Shown here: one piece after another, positions 9,571 to 20,125 of the stretch
Position numbering within the stretch: position 1 is the first letter of the stretch
How the letters are laid out: the number at the start of each line of letters is the position of its first letter
Origin: Roridomyces roridus
Lineage: Eukaryota; Basidiomycota; Agaricomycetes; Agaricales; Mycenaceae
Direction: 5' to 3'
DNA: 64,000 bases
Assembly: GCA_029378245.1 (NCBI GenBank)
Contig: JARKIF010000004.1
Coordinates: 806,001-870,000, forward strand
Made by a program: the position numbers and the translations under genes
The notes under the pieces: generated by a model
Database searches by the model: none
Told to the model about the DNA's origin: nothing
The model's input: the letters and a program-made list of their open reading frames with translations, nothing else

Positions 9571-10778
9571 ATGACCCCTCCTCCGTCGCCCTCATTCTCC
9601 TCCACCCTTAAAACCCTCTCCACCATGCTCTTTGAGCCCCTCACCCCCTCAGCCAGTCCTCGTACGCGCAACCAACGCGCAGTCGACTACAACCTCTTCC
9701 AGCGCCTTAGCACCACAATCAAAACGATACGCGCTCAGGAGACCGTCATCGACACGGGCAGCGACGACGACGAGGAGGAGGTTGTCCCCAAGAAGAGCGC
9801 GCCTGATGTAGAGACGCGTGCATCCTCCCTCATCCCCGTCCCACCCTACACTAGCCCGACGATGGATGCCCAAGATTTCCGCCGACTCCTCCTCCACCCA
9901 CAAAAGTTCCAGAACGCTGCTGAACGCGAGAATTCCGGCGTGCAGCGGCTCTTTGGTCCTCACAGCGACACCCCCGACGCGTGGACAGACGCGCTCACCG
10001 ACCTCCTCACCGAGCGACTCAGTTGGCACGATCTCTGCCGTCAGCCGGACGACGCTGACGCCGAACCCGAGGAACGTCTCTTGACCGTGTTCAAGGTGTG
10101 TCTTTTCTCCCGTCGTCCTCCTTTCAGCTCACCTTGCTCAAGCGACTCTCCAACGCACCGAACCTCGACAAGGCCGTTTTTTTCGTTGACTATGTCATTC
10201 GTACCATAGACGTGCTCAAATTTGTTCACCTCTGGAAGTCGCATCATAGCGACAAGTCCTGGAAAACTCGCTATCTCAACGCTGCTTGTCGGCACGAGCA
10301 TGCCGAACTCCATGCCCGTCGCAACGCATGCCCCGCCGGAAGCCCAGACCGCCTAGAGTTGGATGCTGATCTCACCAAGGCCGAGAAGAAGTTCCACAAC
10401 CAACACAGTCGCCTACTCAAACGTCGCAAAGAGGTCGCGAAATTGTACCAACATTTCGGACCCGGCGTTCTCCTTGATCCCACTTGGGATACTATCAACG
10501 CTGATGGAAGCCCAATAACCCGTTCACCTCTCTTCCCCAAACTCGTCGACTACGTTTGCGACAATATCCCCGATTCTGACTTGGACGAAAACTTCAAGAT
10601 GCCGTATCCTGCTGCCGGAACGTATCTCCCGAATGCCGATTCTCTTTATCACATCCTTTGGAATCTCACAGGCAGTACCGTCGTGTCCGAGTACGTCAAG
10701 GACTACATCGAGGAGAACCCCCCGAATGTCTATGGTGATTATGTGTGGACGTTTGGGTTGGTGGGAGAGGACGAGTAG
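9571..10778 (+). CDS. Hypothetical protein upstream of the tyrosine recombinase gene
   Basis: Start ATG at 9571 opens MTPPPSPSFSS; exon 1 is 9571-10095 and exon 2 runs to 10778. The intron is either 10096-10127 (32 nt, CTTTCAG acceptor) or 10096-10142 (47 nt, CTCAAG acceptor). Both keep the frame; the longer fits fungal intron sizes better. The first third is disordered, with an acidic DDDEEEVVPKK patch. The second half is charged and helical (LTKAEKKFHNQHSRLLKRR). A C-terminal segment PNVYGDYVWTFGL ends the 391- or 386-aa protein. No known domain was recognised. It lies about 770 bp before the recombinase on the same strand, so it may be an accessory gene of the same element. Confidence 0.6.
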
Positions 10779-11549
10779 AGCAGATGGATAAGCCGTCTGA
10801 TGGATTGATGTGGCATCGGTCACCGGATCGAATCCCGCCGAAACCATTTTGATGCTGATAAACTGATTTCGATGCATAATGTACAACGTAGCACCGCCAC
10901 CAGCTAGCAACGTTTCCGCGGGACCATTTCTAATAATAACCTAATCGATTGTCGTCAATGCACTCTCTTATCGATCTACTGCTCGGTGGCCTCGACCTTT
11001 GCAGTCTAGGCGACTGCCGCGTCGATCCCTTATTAGGAATCTTCTTCGACGTAATGGGCTTTTGTTTGTGTCTTTTCCGTTTCACACCACTTTGTTTTCC
11101 AGTGACAAGTTCTCTCGCTCATCCAATTTTTTTTTCAGGTTTCTTGACGCGTCTTTGAAGCGTTGCTGGCCTTTCTTTCCTACCGCGTCGCTCGATCCGA
11201 CACGTTCTAGCTCCATCCGACACTTCTCTGTCAGGACGTAATATATTGCGCCCCACTCTTCTTTTTTGTCTTTCTCCTCTTTTTCTACATCTTGCCTCGC
11301 CCTTTTTCGCGTTTTTTCGTGGCGAGAGTGTTCAGCGACCAATTCTTCGAATGGTCCAATTTTTTTTCCAATTTTTTCGAGGCCTCCCTCACATTGTTCC
11401 TTGCCTTTCTTTGATTCCTCGGGTCTCTCTGGACTCCTCGGTTCTGTTTGTGCTTCTATCAATTGCTCGAGATATAAAGCTGGGGACCCCCCGTTCTCTC
11501 TTTTCTTCGCCCACTTGGGAGCCTATACCCTTTTCTTGTTATTTTCTTG
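10779..11549. promoter_or_regulatory. Pyrimidine-rich region in front of the recombinase gene
   Basis: On the plus strand the sequence from 11,050 to 11,545 is dominated by T and C tracts (TTTTTTTTCAGG, TTTTTTTTCC, CTTTCTCCTC), a usual feature of highly transcribed fungal promoters. No coding motif was found. The exact transcription start is not visible. Confidence 0.4.
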
Positions 11550-14500
11550 ATGGTTCTCCAATCCAGAACCGGCGCCACCACCGACCGTGAACGCCTTGCG
11601 CGTCGCGTCAACGACAACCCCGAACTCGTCAAAGTCTTCACCAACGGCCTCGAGGGCACCTATCACTTCAAGATGTTGACCATTCCAACCCTACAACAAC
11701 ACGACAACGTCCGTAACAAGTGGCGTGGTTTTGTCGAATACAAGAATGACCTGAACGCCGAGAATGGTAACACCGACAACGACCTCCAGCCCGAGATCGA
11801 CAGAGGAATCAAGCTACCGTCCGAGGGTGTGTGATTGACGCTCTCGCATCCATCTCCTCTCATTTTCACTGCAGGGGTATGCAAGGAATTCGTTACCTAC
11901 TTGGGCAACTCCCTCAAGGGCCTGCTTGACGACTACGCCAGCCGTCGCACCGTGCGCCTCTACGTGTCGACTTTCTTTGCTTGCTGGCGTCGTTATGCTG
12001 GCGTCCATATCCCCAAAGAGCTCCGCATGCAGGTCGACGCGTACATCTCGTCCCCCGAGTTCATCCAGACCACACCCGTCACCCGCAACATCCGCGAGAA
12101 ACCCATCGCGAGCGAGGCAGACTTTGACGACACTTGCCGTCAGGTTTGGAACGACACCAACATTTTCCGGCTACATCGCTCCAAGGTCCAGTTCATTGCC
12201 ATCAATGCGATTGGGTGCCTCACCGGCGAGCGTGTCGGCGCCATCATCGAGAGCTCTTGCTACCGCAAGTCGGGCGAGACGCTGGACTGGAAGGACATTG
12301 GCATCCATATCGTCCCCAACCCCGACGACCCCAGTCGACCCTTTGTCCTCCTCTCTCTCCGCTTTCGGAACACGAAAGCGCACCGCGGAGATCCCCAGTA
12401 TGAAAAGACACTGTGGGTTCTCATGGAGCCCGTGGGCTCTCGCGCGACATGCCTAGTCACCCTCATTCTCTACCTCGCTCTCGCCGACGGCGTTTTCGAG
12501 GACGGCGTTGAGACCATCGAGCAGATTGTGTGCCCCAAGGTGCCTCCCACCGAAAAGTACACCCTGCGCTTCAAGAAGGAGGCCCTCAAAAAGCACGTCT
12601 TCCGGTCGGAGGAGATGAATGAGGCTGGGATCTGGGTTACTTCAGAGACCAAGGCGCTCTCGGCGGGAACGCACAACGACCATCTTCGCCGAGTTTCCAT
12701 GTTTTGCGGCTTCACGAGTACGTACCCTTGCTTCGTCGCCTTGCATTCGCTCATTGGTCCTAGTTAACATCACCATGCACAACTGGCGACGCGGCTCCGG
12801 TAATCGGTTCAGCAAGGTCATGGACAGCCTCGATCGCGATGCTCTCCTGAGTCATACGTTCAACTCAAACATGTTCCGCAATGCGTATCAAGCCCGGGAT
12901 CTGGTCCACGATCTTGGAGGCATTCTGCACGACCGCCCAGCGAACCAAGCGGGCGTCAACGTGATTCGGGTACGCACGCCGATCCGCTTCCTTGCTTACT
13001 TTCAGCTGATCCCACTCAGTCCGCGACGGGCATGAAAAAAGTAACTGGTCTTCCCGTCAAGCTCGACGTCGCGGAGCGCGCCGCAATTGAAGCGGAACCC
13101 GAGCTTGTCGCCATGATGGCGGACCTCGACAAGGTACCCTTGTCTTTTGATATTCAGCGCTCTCATGCTCACCTTGTCTCTAGATCAGGTCCGACATTGC
13201 CGATCTCGTCTCGACTAGCAAGATCACGGAAGACGAAGACGTTTTGGACGACCTGACGCGCACCCTCGAAGCTAAACGCAAGGCCCGCAGCCAACTTCAA
13301 TCAAAATATTATGGCATCGTCGCCTCGGAAGTACGCGTCAGGCTCAAGGCCAAGCAAGTCCAGTGGATCGACGGTCACGCTCGGCGTCAGCTCAACGGAG
13401 AGGTGCGCAATCGAGTCTCCCAGTAATTTTTACATCTCATTCGTCCAACAGCCCGTCCCGCCTTCGCTTATTCCCGACCGTACCCGCGAGTCGGTGGCGC
13501 CGAGAGCAGCACGCGTGGTCGGCTCGGATCTTCAAGTGTCGACAACGTCGTTCGTCTCCAAGATCGAGCTTGTCGACCCTATCAACAGGCTCTGCGACGC
13601 CCTGTATCGCTACGCCGAGGACGATCTTGCGGAAGAGGTCTGCGGTGCGGTCAGTGCCTTGTTGGGAACCCCAGACCGCTTGTTTCCGAAATGTTACGTC
13701 GGTGAATCACCCACCGCAGAGGCAAAGTGTCCCGTTTGCAAGATCGATTGCGGGTATGTTTTGTCCCTATGCGCGTTCCTGCTCTCATCCTCGTCGTCTA
13801 GTCCCCAGGCCTTCAGCAAGGGATCGTCGCAGACTGTCGGCTCGCATATTCATCGTTGCCTCCAACGCGCCCAACAGGAAGAAGCCCAACGCCTAACCGA
13901 ACAAGATTTCGAGCACCAGCATTGCCAATGGGCAGGTTGCAGGAATAGACGGTTCAAGACGCGCGAGGCGTTCGTGGAGCACATGCAGGAACACGGCATC
14001 TGGCTCCTTCTGCCTACGACGCCCGAAATCCCCCACCGGTCCTGCCAGATGCTCGACGAAGATGGCGAGATCTGTGGGGAGGAAGACTCGGAAGATTGGT
14101 ACAAACACTTCGGCCAAGTCCACGGGATGAATATTCGCGATCAAGTCGAGATCCACTTCTGTGCCCAGACGAGTCAATGGCAAGTCTCTTTGATCGTCTC
14201 GCTTTACTAGCTCACTCATTTTTTTTTCAGGTTCGTCGACACCGCTGGTGACGGACTAGCCTGGGAGGATCATAACTGGCAACTTTTCGACAACCACTAT
14301 GCGCCATTCAGCAAGCGCCTCGAAAATTCGTCGGTCGATTTCACCCCAATTGGTGTGGTTTTCTCGGTAGCGAAGCAAAAGCCCACCATCGATTACGCCA
14401 CCGGCAGCGACTATCAGGGCAAGTTACCCGAATTCAGCGGCGACGTGCGCTACGGCGTCGCAACCAAGCCCCATCGTTGCCCGTGGTGCATCTTCGCCGT

Positions 14501-16301
14501 CGACGAGTCAATGCCGATTGAGGAGCGCATGCGTCAGTTCATCACCAACAAGGTGTACGCGGATCACATTGGTGTCCACGTCCACGAGCTCGACCAACAC
14601 GATGACGAGGAGCAGCTCTGCCCTGTACCGTCCTGTGGGACGCACAAATTTTCAAAGCACGACCTCAAATACCACCTCGTCACTTTCCACCGCGTACCCG
14701 TCATGGGCACCTCCCACGCAATCAGTTGCCGTCGCCTATTTCTCCCCGTTCCTCCCGATGAAATGGACGTTGACGACGAACCGACCGCCACCCGACGGAT
14801 GGTCATGTGCGATGCTCGCTCCGAACGCATCACGAAAGACAAGCAGGCCATCAGCGGGCACTGCTACGGTTGTAGTCGGATCAAGGCGGACATTGGCAAG
14901 CACATTGAAGGGACCAGCAGCTGCCGCCAGACGAATCGGTACCAGCTCGTTGTTCAGGGCGTGCGCACGGGCGAAACCTTGAATTGGGATCTTTCTTTGG
15001 TCAGTCTATCAACTTTGAGAAAATCGGCTGACGCTAGTGATGTTCAGGGCCGGGCTGGGCCTAAAAGCCCGGGCTTGGGCTGGGCTTTGGCGGGCTTAGG
15101 CTTGACATTTCCCGAGCCCGAGCCCGAGCCCGCATCAAGCCCGGCCCAAGCCTCAAGCCCGGGCTCGAGCCTGGGCTTGGTACAAGTTTTTTTCTTCTAC
15201 TAGGAGACTTGCTTAAAGAGTGGGTGTAAATGTATCTCTTGCATTGTCTGTGGCTGATTCAACCTGTATTAAAAGATAGAGGCTCAATCAGCCAAAACAT
15301 ACACTCTTCCCGTGGGCGGAGTCATGCCGGCAGAAGCCGAAGCCTGATCTTGGAGCAGATCAGAGAATATTCTGAATATGGGTGAGTCAACCCACCTATT
15401 CGGCAGCAAATGACATTCGGCAAGTGATAACCCGGCGCCGGAGAGCTTGCCGAGCACCAGTGATTCGGCCTGCCTGATACACAGCCAAGCCCGGGCCTGG
15501 CGGGCTTCGGCGGGCCTGAGATTTCCCAAGCCCGAGCCCTGGGCCCTGTCAAGCCTGATGTCGGGCCGGGCTGGGCTTGATGAAGCCCGGGCCGGGCTTG
15601 GTCGGGCTTTCGGGCTCAAGCCCGGCCCTGAACATCACTAGCTGACGCTCTTCAGACCGCGGAACCCGTGTCCACGAGCAAAAGTAACAAGCCACATGTG
15701 TGCGGAGGCGCGTGTCGACGTCAATACGAAGATATTAGTGTTCATTATCTCGACAAGACGACCAAGTGCAAACCCACATTCTTTCGCATGGCACTACCTC
15801 GTACCAAGGACGGCAACGGCAAGTGGAAAAAGAATTTTGGGCCGCCAATCGACATCAAGGAGTGGATCGAGGCAAGTATGCCCTTTTTATCCGCTACAAT
15901 ATGCTCATGCGCTCGCTTTAGAAACGAAACAACCCCGATCGCGGTGAGAGTGCGAGGCGGACTGAATCTCGCGGAGAGAGTTCTTCCAAGCGCCCTCGTT
16001 CCCAGGCTCCTCCTCAGTCCGAGAATCGCCCGCCAAGCACGGAACCGGATCGCGGGGAAGGTTCTTCCAAACGTCCTCGTACCGAACCCACGCAAACCGT
16101 ACGTCTTGATTCTCTTCTTATCCCATCTCATCATTTGTGCAGCAATACTGTTGCGACGGTTGCGCCCGAGAATACGTCGACATCGATGATCTTTCAAAGC
16201 ACTTCTCCCGCGTCACCAAGTCGGATTGCATTGCCAAAAAGTTTCGCGTTCGCAAAGCTTCGGGAGGATGGAGTCGGGCAAAAGACTGGGCAGGACGGTA
16301 G
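11550..16301 (+). CDS. DUF3435/Crypton-type tyrosine recombinase with C-terminal zinc fingers
   Basis: Eleven exons: 11550-11826, 11875-12717, 12764-12969, 13020-13133, 13184-13402, 13452-13753, 13802-14179, 14231-14999, 15656-15871, 15922-16098, 16143-16301; about 1,219 aa with no internal stop. The catalytic core looks complete: an Arg in LTGERVGAII (about R212), the H-x-x-R box MHNWRRGSGN (about H379, R382) and a Tyr in FRNAYQARD (about Y415). The C-terminal half has Cys/His clusters: KCPVCKIDC, CQWAGC...H...H, CPWC, CPVPSC...H...H and CCDGC. These are typical of DUF3435 proteins, which include the captains of Starship elements in Pezizomycotina. Two introns (14180-14230 and 15872-15921) need GC donors (GCAAGT); the GT alternatives give stops. 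The eighth intron carries a MITE. It probably mobilises or once mobilised DNA; element ends were not found. Confidence 0.85.
15035..15640. mobile_element. hAT-like MITE (606 bp) inside an intron of the recombinase gene
   Basis: Perfect 22-bp terminal inverted repeats start TAGTGATGTTCAGGGCCGGG. The element is flanked by an 8-bp direct repeat, GCTGACGC, at 15027-15034 and 15641-15648. Subterminal regions are packed with GGGCTTGGGC / GCCCGGGC words. The 8-bp duplication and TAGTG ends fit the hAT superfamily. It has no coding capacity, so it is non-autonomous. Removing the element and one target copy leaves a 42-nt intron with intact GT and AG ends, so the host frame is unaffected. Confidence 0.92.
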
Positions 16302-16341
16302 GACTGGCACTGTAATGATGTAACGGAGCTTGAATGATATC

Positions 16342-16437
16342 TCCTAATTGGTGTAGTGGTTAACATTGGTGCTTTTCACGAAACTTGACTGTATCTTGAC
16401 TGCGCACTAGCCAGGGGTTCGATTCCCCTATTGGGAA
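16342..16437 (+). tRNA. tRNA-Glu (anticodon TTC) with a ~24-nt intron
   Basis: The acceptor stem TCCTAAT pairs with ATTGGGA. The A box is TGGTGTAGTGG and the B box GGTTCGATTCC. The anticodon arm is GGTGC-TTTTCA, then an intron of about 24 nt one base 3' of the anticodon (the canonical position), then C-GCACT. The T stem is AGGGG/CCCCT. A T5 tract at 16442-16446 serves as Pol III terminator. The variable loop is short (4 nt). Confidence 0.85.
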
Positions 16438-16545
16438 TACCTTTTTCCACGAGAACGTGTCCACGTTTTTGCTCATTTTACCGTTCTACAATATCCGGTA
16501 TCCCGAGGATGCTCTTCCGCCTGTGGGTTACAGCGACATAAGAGC

Positions 16546-16612
16546 TGTTAATTGGTGGCTGCTCTTGTCACGTAATCGCACTTGCGCGGGGTTCGACTCC
16601 CCGCACCGGAGG
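16546..16612 (+). pseudogene. tRNA-Glu relic, 5' end missing
   Basis: The 3' half GCACTTGCGCGGGG-TTCGACT-CCCCGCACCGGAG is intact with a T-run after it. Upstream only GTTAATTGGTG and a scrambled anticodon arm (CTCTTGTCACG) remain. No acceptor 5' strand and no full A box are present. Confidence 0.7.
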
Positions 16613-17396
16613 TTTTTGTACTTTTAGTGTTCCCCCTGCCCTGTCCCTGAACATCCATATATCCGGAACTGCAGAGTTCAGGCACGTAAGTGGGCACCGT
16701 GGACCACACACCCATGATGTCAAGTTGACCCACCGTGGCCCATAACGGCCTCCTCGCCTAGCCTTGATTGACAGTTACCGCCTTGCCTCGGTGAATCTCG
16801 GACACAAGTAGACAGGGAACAGCATTCGCAGATCCCTTTTAGCGACCCGTCATATTCGCAGATCCTACGGAATATTCACGGAATGCATCTAGACTCGGAG
16901 ACCCGAACCCCGAGTCAACCATTGATCATGATGCGCGGGTCGGTCCCGTCGGAACGCGGAAGCGTGTATAATTGTTTCAAAAATACAGTAGGTAAGAGAC
17001 GAGGATTAGGTCTACAGAACTTGGCTCGTATGGTACATGATTGCGATTCCAGGAGGTGAACAAGAGCGGATTATGCACAAGGAATAATAGCACGGGCTGG
17101 CGGGATCAACCGCCAGAATAATTTTATCGCACGCGGATGGGAGCGGCGCGCTCAGGAAGATGGCGATGGAGTTAGCGGCGGAGGAGAGTCGCCGTCTGTA
17201 CTCGGATGTGTTCGCATGTGCCGCCGCATATTCGATTGGACATTGAACCGCCGACCGCAATTTGGGTGTGTACAGCGGAAAGCTGGGGAGAGTTTAGATG
17301 GGTGCGATGAAATGTGAACAAGGATGACTCACGCATGGCGCCCGTATGTGTGTTGGTGTGAGTGCGCAGGCTGCTGGGCCGCGTGAAAGTTCGTGG
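16613..17396. other. Gene-free stretch between tRNA relics
   Basis: No ORF with domain support. The segment 16438-16540 resembles 22437-22520 (both follow tRNA-Glu 3' ends and share CTCATTTTACCG and TCTACAAT), so this stretch belongs to the same duplicated block. Confidence 0.4.
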
Positions 17397-17444
17397 TCAC
17401 GTGACAGATCGCACTAGCCAAGGGTTCGATTCCCTTATTGGGAA
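17397..17444 (+). pseudogene. tRNA-Glu 3'-half relic
   Basis: CGCACTAGCCAAGGG-TTCGATT-CCCTTATTGGGAA matches the 3' half of the complete tRNA-Glu at 16342 with two compensatory T-stem changes. A T6 tract follows. The 5' half is absent apart from TCACG. Confidence 0.7.
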
Positions 17445-17489
17445 CACTTTTTTCTATCCTCGCGGCCCATAGTCATCTTGCGCAATAAT

Positions 17490-18560
17490 TTTGCATCCTG
17501 GTGGTGATGTGCACTGCCGGATCGCGGTTCGCTTCAACCCGTTGCCGAAAATTCAACATCTGCTGCAGCAGACCGCATTCCTCACTGTCTCCAAGTCCAA
17601 CGACTTTGGAGAACCTACGCCGTCGAACCATCTCAGATCACACTTCGATTCCTGCCCGGAATTCCGACCGAGCACGATATAGACCACTTTGAAATAGATA
17701 AATAGAATTCAGCCCAGCCTTCTAGCCCTCCTTCTCATTCTGCATCTTCACCGCGCACCAAAACGTACCGTGCCTGGCCCGTTTCGCTGCAACATTGCTT
17801 GCACCATCGTCCGGACCAGGTGGCCTACACAGAGCTGAACAAATGTATCTGAATATATACAAGCACGTACTGATTCCACCAGAATGCGGGGTGCCACGGC
17901 CACTTTGAATCGCGTTTCGATACTCTGGCAAAGAAGGATGAATGAATGAGTCCTACGCCCCATGAGACAGGCATACCTGGCCTCATCGCGTGTCCAGTCC
18001 CAGAACCGGGGGAGCTTTACAGCGCGTCTGGGAGCACGCTCATCGTGAACCGAATAAAAGCTAGGGTCTTTCGAATGAGAATGTAGCGTTCGAATGCAGG
18101 AGACGTACCCTCCATGTTCACGGCGGTCTCTGTGGTTCCAATAAAATGCACTGTGCCTCCGTTCGTCTTTCAATACGAGCAAATCTATGTGGTTCAAACA
18201 TCAGACAGGGCAATTCGAAAAGTAATTCCCATACCTCTGGGAGTCCCGCCGACCGGGTGGGCGAGTACCGTCGAGGCAGAAAGAAGAATCGAGAGTGCGG
18301 TGAGGAACTTCATGTTGGGTGCAAATGAGAAAGTGCAGGACCACATTTATACCCCCTGGTTCACTGCCTTGAACGAGACTATGTCGAGACTGGGCGCCAA
18401 TCGCACGCCTTACAAAGTTTGGACCAACCGCGACAGTGGCGCTTCAAGGCAGTCCAGGTGGATATCATTCCGAGCATCTTTGAGAGTTCGATATGGAGCC
18501 GTCTTGCGAAACAAGCTGGCAGCTGTCTGAGATCCAAACCGGCAGCCCATTGGCATGTCG
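17490..18560. repeat. Segmental duplication, copy 1 (other copy 22,725-23,557 plus 23,941-24,010)
   Basis: Long near-colinear similarity, including the 3' flank (CCCTCCTTCTCATTCTGCATCTTCAC), the body of precursor A against D, and the promoter side (TTTGAGAGTTCGATATGGAG). Copy 2 differs by loss of one precursor exon and gain of a 383-bp MITE. Confidence 0.85.
17722..18313 (-). CDS. Candidate RiPP precursor A: secreted Kex2-repeat protein with aromatic cores
   Basis: Exons 18313-18235, 18184-18109, 18060-17977, 17924-17871 and 17824-17722; all introns are GT-AG, 46-52 nt, and phases agree; 131 aa. The signal peptide MKFLTALSILLSASTVLA is followed by dibasic-delimited segments: RR-HSAFYWNHRD, RR-AVKLPRFWDW, KR-DSKWPWHPAFWW and KR-ARHGTFW. 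An acidic PPGPDDGASN spacer sits before the last KR. This is the layout of dikaritin-type precursors, in which Kex2 releases short cores later oxidised by UstY proteins. Compared with D, a one-base loss after TFW changes the tail. An alternative acceptor two bases on gives another open frame without KR sites and is disfavoured. The product and its bioactivity are unknown. Confidence 0.68.
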
Positions 18561-18659
18561 GTGTTTACCGTTCGGGACGGTGCAGTCGCCGCAGAGTGCC
18601 AATGGAATCCAAGGGTCAATTCGCCGCAGCAAGACATAGAACGAAGATCTCCTTGAGAA

Positions 18660-19139
18660 TTCAGCCGACCTGGTGCTCTTCCTCCCCAGCAGCTCCTTCC
18701 CTACGCAAATTCAACAGCCATTCATCAACAAACAAGAGCCCAAGACCCACTCCTTAAAATTTCCACGTAAAAGGAGGATGCTGAGTTGGGGATCCGCGTT
18801 TCTGCACCCCTTCACCCCCGACCTTGTGCCCTTCCTCGCCAGCACTGTCTTCTCCTTCCCTACGCAAAGTCAACGCCAATTCCTCAACAGATAAGACCCC
18901 AAGACTCACTCATTATTGTTCCACGAAAAAGCAGGATGCGGGGCTGCGGATCCGCCGCGTTTCTCCGCGCCTTTACCCCCGAACTTGTGCCCTTCCTCAC
19001 CAGCACCTTCCTGTTTTTCCCTATGCAAATTCAACGCAAATCAATCAACAAAAGGGAACCCGAGACCCACTCATTATTACTCCACCAAAAGCCGGGGTGC
19101 CCGCGTTGCTCTATCCCTTCGCCGTTTTCACCGTCCGCT
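18660..19139 (-). repeat. Tandem ~155-bp repeat: duplicated core-encoding exons of precursor B
   Basis: Exons 4, 5 and 6 of precursor B and their introns are related copies (intron donors GTGGGT or GTGAGT, acceptors GCATAG or GCGTAG). A decayed fourth unit follows at 18,660-18,750: it keeps the acceptor GCGTAG and an acidic EGAAGEEEHQVG reading but has lost the KR-core part. Copy number has evidently changed by whole-exon duplication and loss. Confidence 0.8.
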
Positions 19140-19504
19140 CTGAAACCAAAGAGTTTAGTAAATAAGCGGCGTACTCAGGGGGAAAACGCACTTGTCGACG
19201 GGTTTCCACCAAAAGCCTAGATGCTGTAGACGTTTCGAAAGTTGGCTACTGCAGTTGAATAGAGGGGTGAGATTTGAGGTGGGTGTGGACTAACTCGTCA
19301 GAGTCGGGCTTCCAGAAGAACCCGTGGTAGGGGACGGTCCTCTTGGCGTGGCTTTTGTCCACGTCGACGGGCTCGACGTTGCGGCCTGAAAGTCGTTTGA
19401 GTCCGGGCGAATCTGAAAGAGGGTGGGGACTCACTGGTGTCGATGGGATGGGCGATGACCCAGGAGGCAGAGAGGGCAAGGGAGAGCGTGGTGTAGAATT
19501 TCAT
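18754..19504 (-). CDS. Candidate RiPP precursor B: five Kex2-delimited aromatic cores, one per exon
   Basis: Exons 19504-19435, 19385-19295, 19248-19192, 19139-19071, 19020-18910 and 18859-18754; introns 46-52 nt; 504 nt coding, 167 aa, no internal stop. Signal peptide MKFYTTLSLALSASWVIA. Each later exon has one processing site and core: AKR-TVPYHGFFWKPD, SKR-LQHLGFWWKP, EQR-GHPGFWWSNN, EKR-GGSAAPHPAFSW and QKR-GSPTQHPPFTWKF. All cores hold F-x-W; acidic Gly/Glu spacers such as EGAGEEGHKFGG separate them. Exons 3-5 begin and end in the same phase, so they can duplicate without frame loss. The promoter faces the broken UstY gene at 20126. It is the best-preserved member of the family. That these cores become cyclic peptides is inference from the UstY neighbourhood. 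Confidence 0.75.
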
Positions 19505-19779
19505 GGTGTGTTACCAGTTGCGTGGATGGGGAGCCTCTTTATACGTTTTGCTTATCTGCAACGTCGAAGCGAGCAGTGCAAGCTATGATCATCTCTGTCC
19601 CGAAGATGATAGGCTGGGCCGACGACCAAAGATGATAGGCTGGAGCCTGGTCGTCGGCCCAGCGTAGAAGTCAAGAAGCGTCTTTTAGCTCTCCGATGCA
19701 TCAGCCGACGCGACAGTGGCACTTCGGGGCGGTGCAAGCCTGATTCATTCGAGGTCCTCGAGGCTGGAACGCAGCGCGA

Positions 19780-20110
19780 AACGTCGAGAATGGAGCGCGC
19801 TTTCGAGGATATGTAGATGGTGAGAGGAAAGAGGAAAGTTTCCAAAAGGAAGTTTCGCCAAACATTCGCAAATCGCCAACTCCTTTCCTCCCACCACGAC
19901 TCCCAAATCTGAAAACCTCGCTCTAGACTCTGCTGCTGTCAAAGTGAAATTAAATCCTTCATCAACTGGACTAATGCCACATCTAATGCTACTGATCGGC
20001 AAACGCAGTGTCGTACCTCAGCTGACCATTGCCGCCTGTCCAAGTGTGCGTGGCCTCGGCCTCTTTCGACGCTGCAATCTCAGACTCCAGTTCCCGCACA
20101 ACCTCTCCTC
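19780..20110. promoter_or_regulatory. Shared divergent promoter block, unit 1 (between precursor B and UstY copy 1)
   Basis: A conserved block (GGAAGTTTCGCCAAACATTCG, then CTCTAGACTCTGC and ATGCTACTGATC) that recurs between precursor and UstY at 22,100-22,370 and upstream of the intact UstY at 24,270-24,450. The minus strand is open in two copies but frame-shifted in the third, so a regulatory role is favoured over coding. Confidence 0.5.
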
Positions 20111-20125
20111 CTCATCACGGCGAAC

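Noticed and set aside
15400..15620. Alternating CCCGGGC words read as a CpG-rich promoter
   Set aside because: They are the subterminal repeats of the hAT-like MITE.
17748..18197. Single uninterrupted minus-strand ORF across precursor A
   Set aside because: It has no signal peptide and reads through two good introns; the spliced model joins the signal-peptide exon to KR-delimited cores and agrees with copies B and D.
19745..20002. Minus-strand ORF conserved in the three intergenic units
   Set aside because: Frame is broken in the second unit and there is no good start; conservation at DNA level between fresh duplicates explains it.
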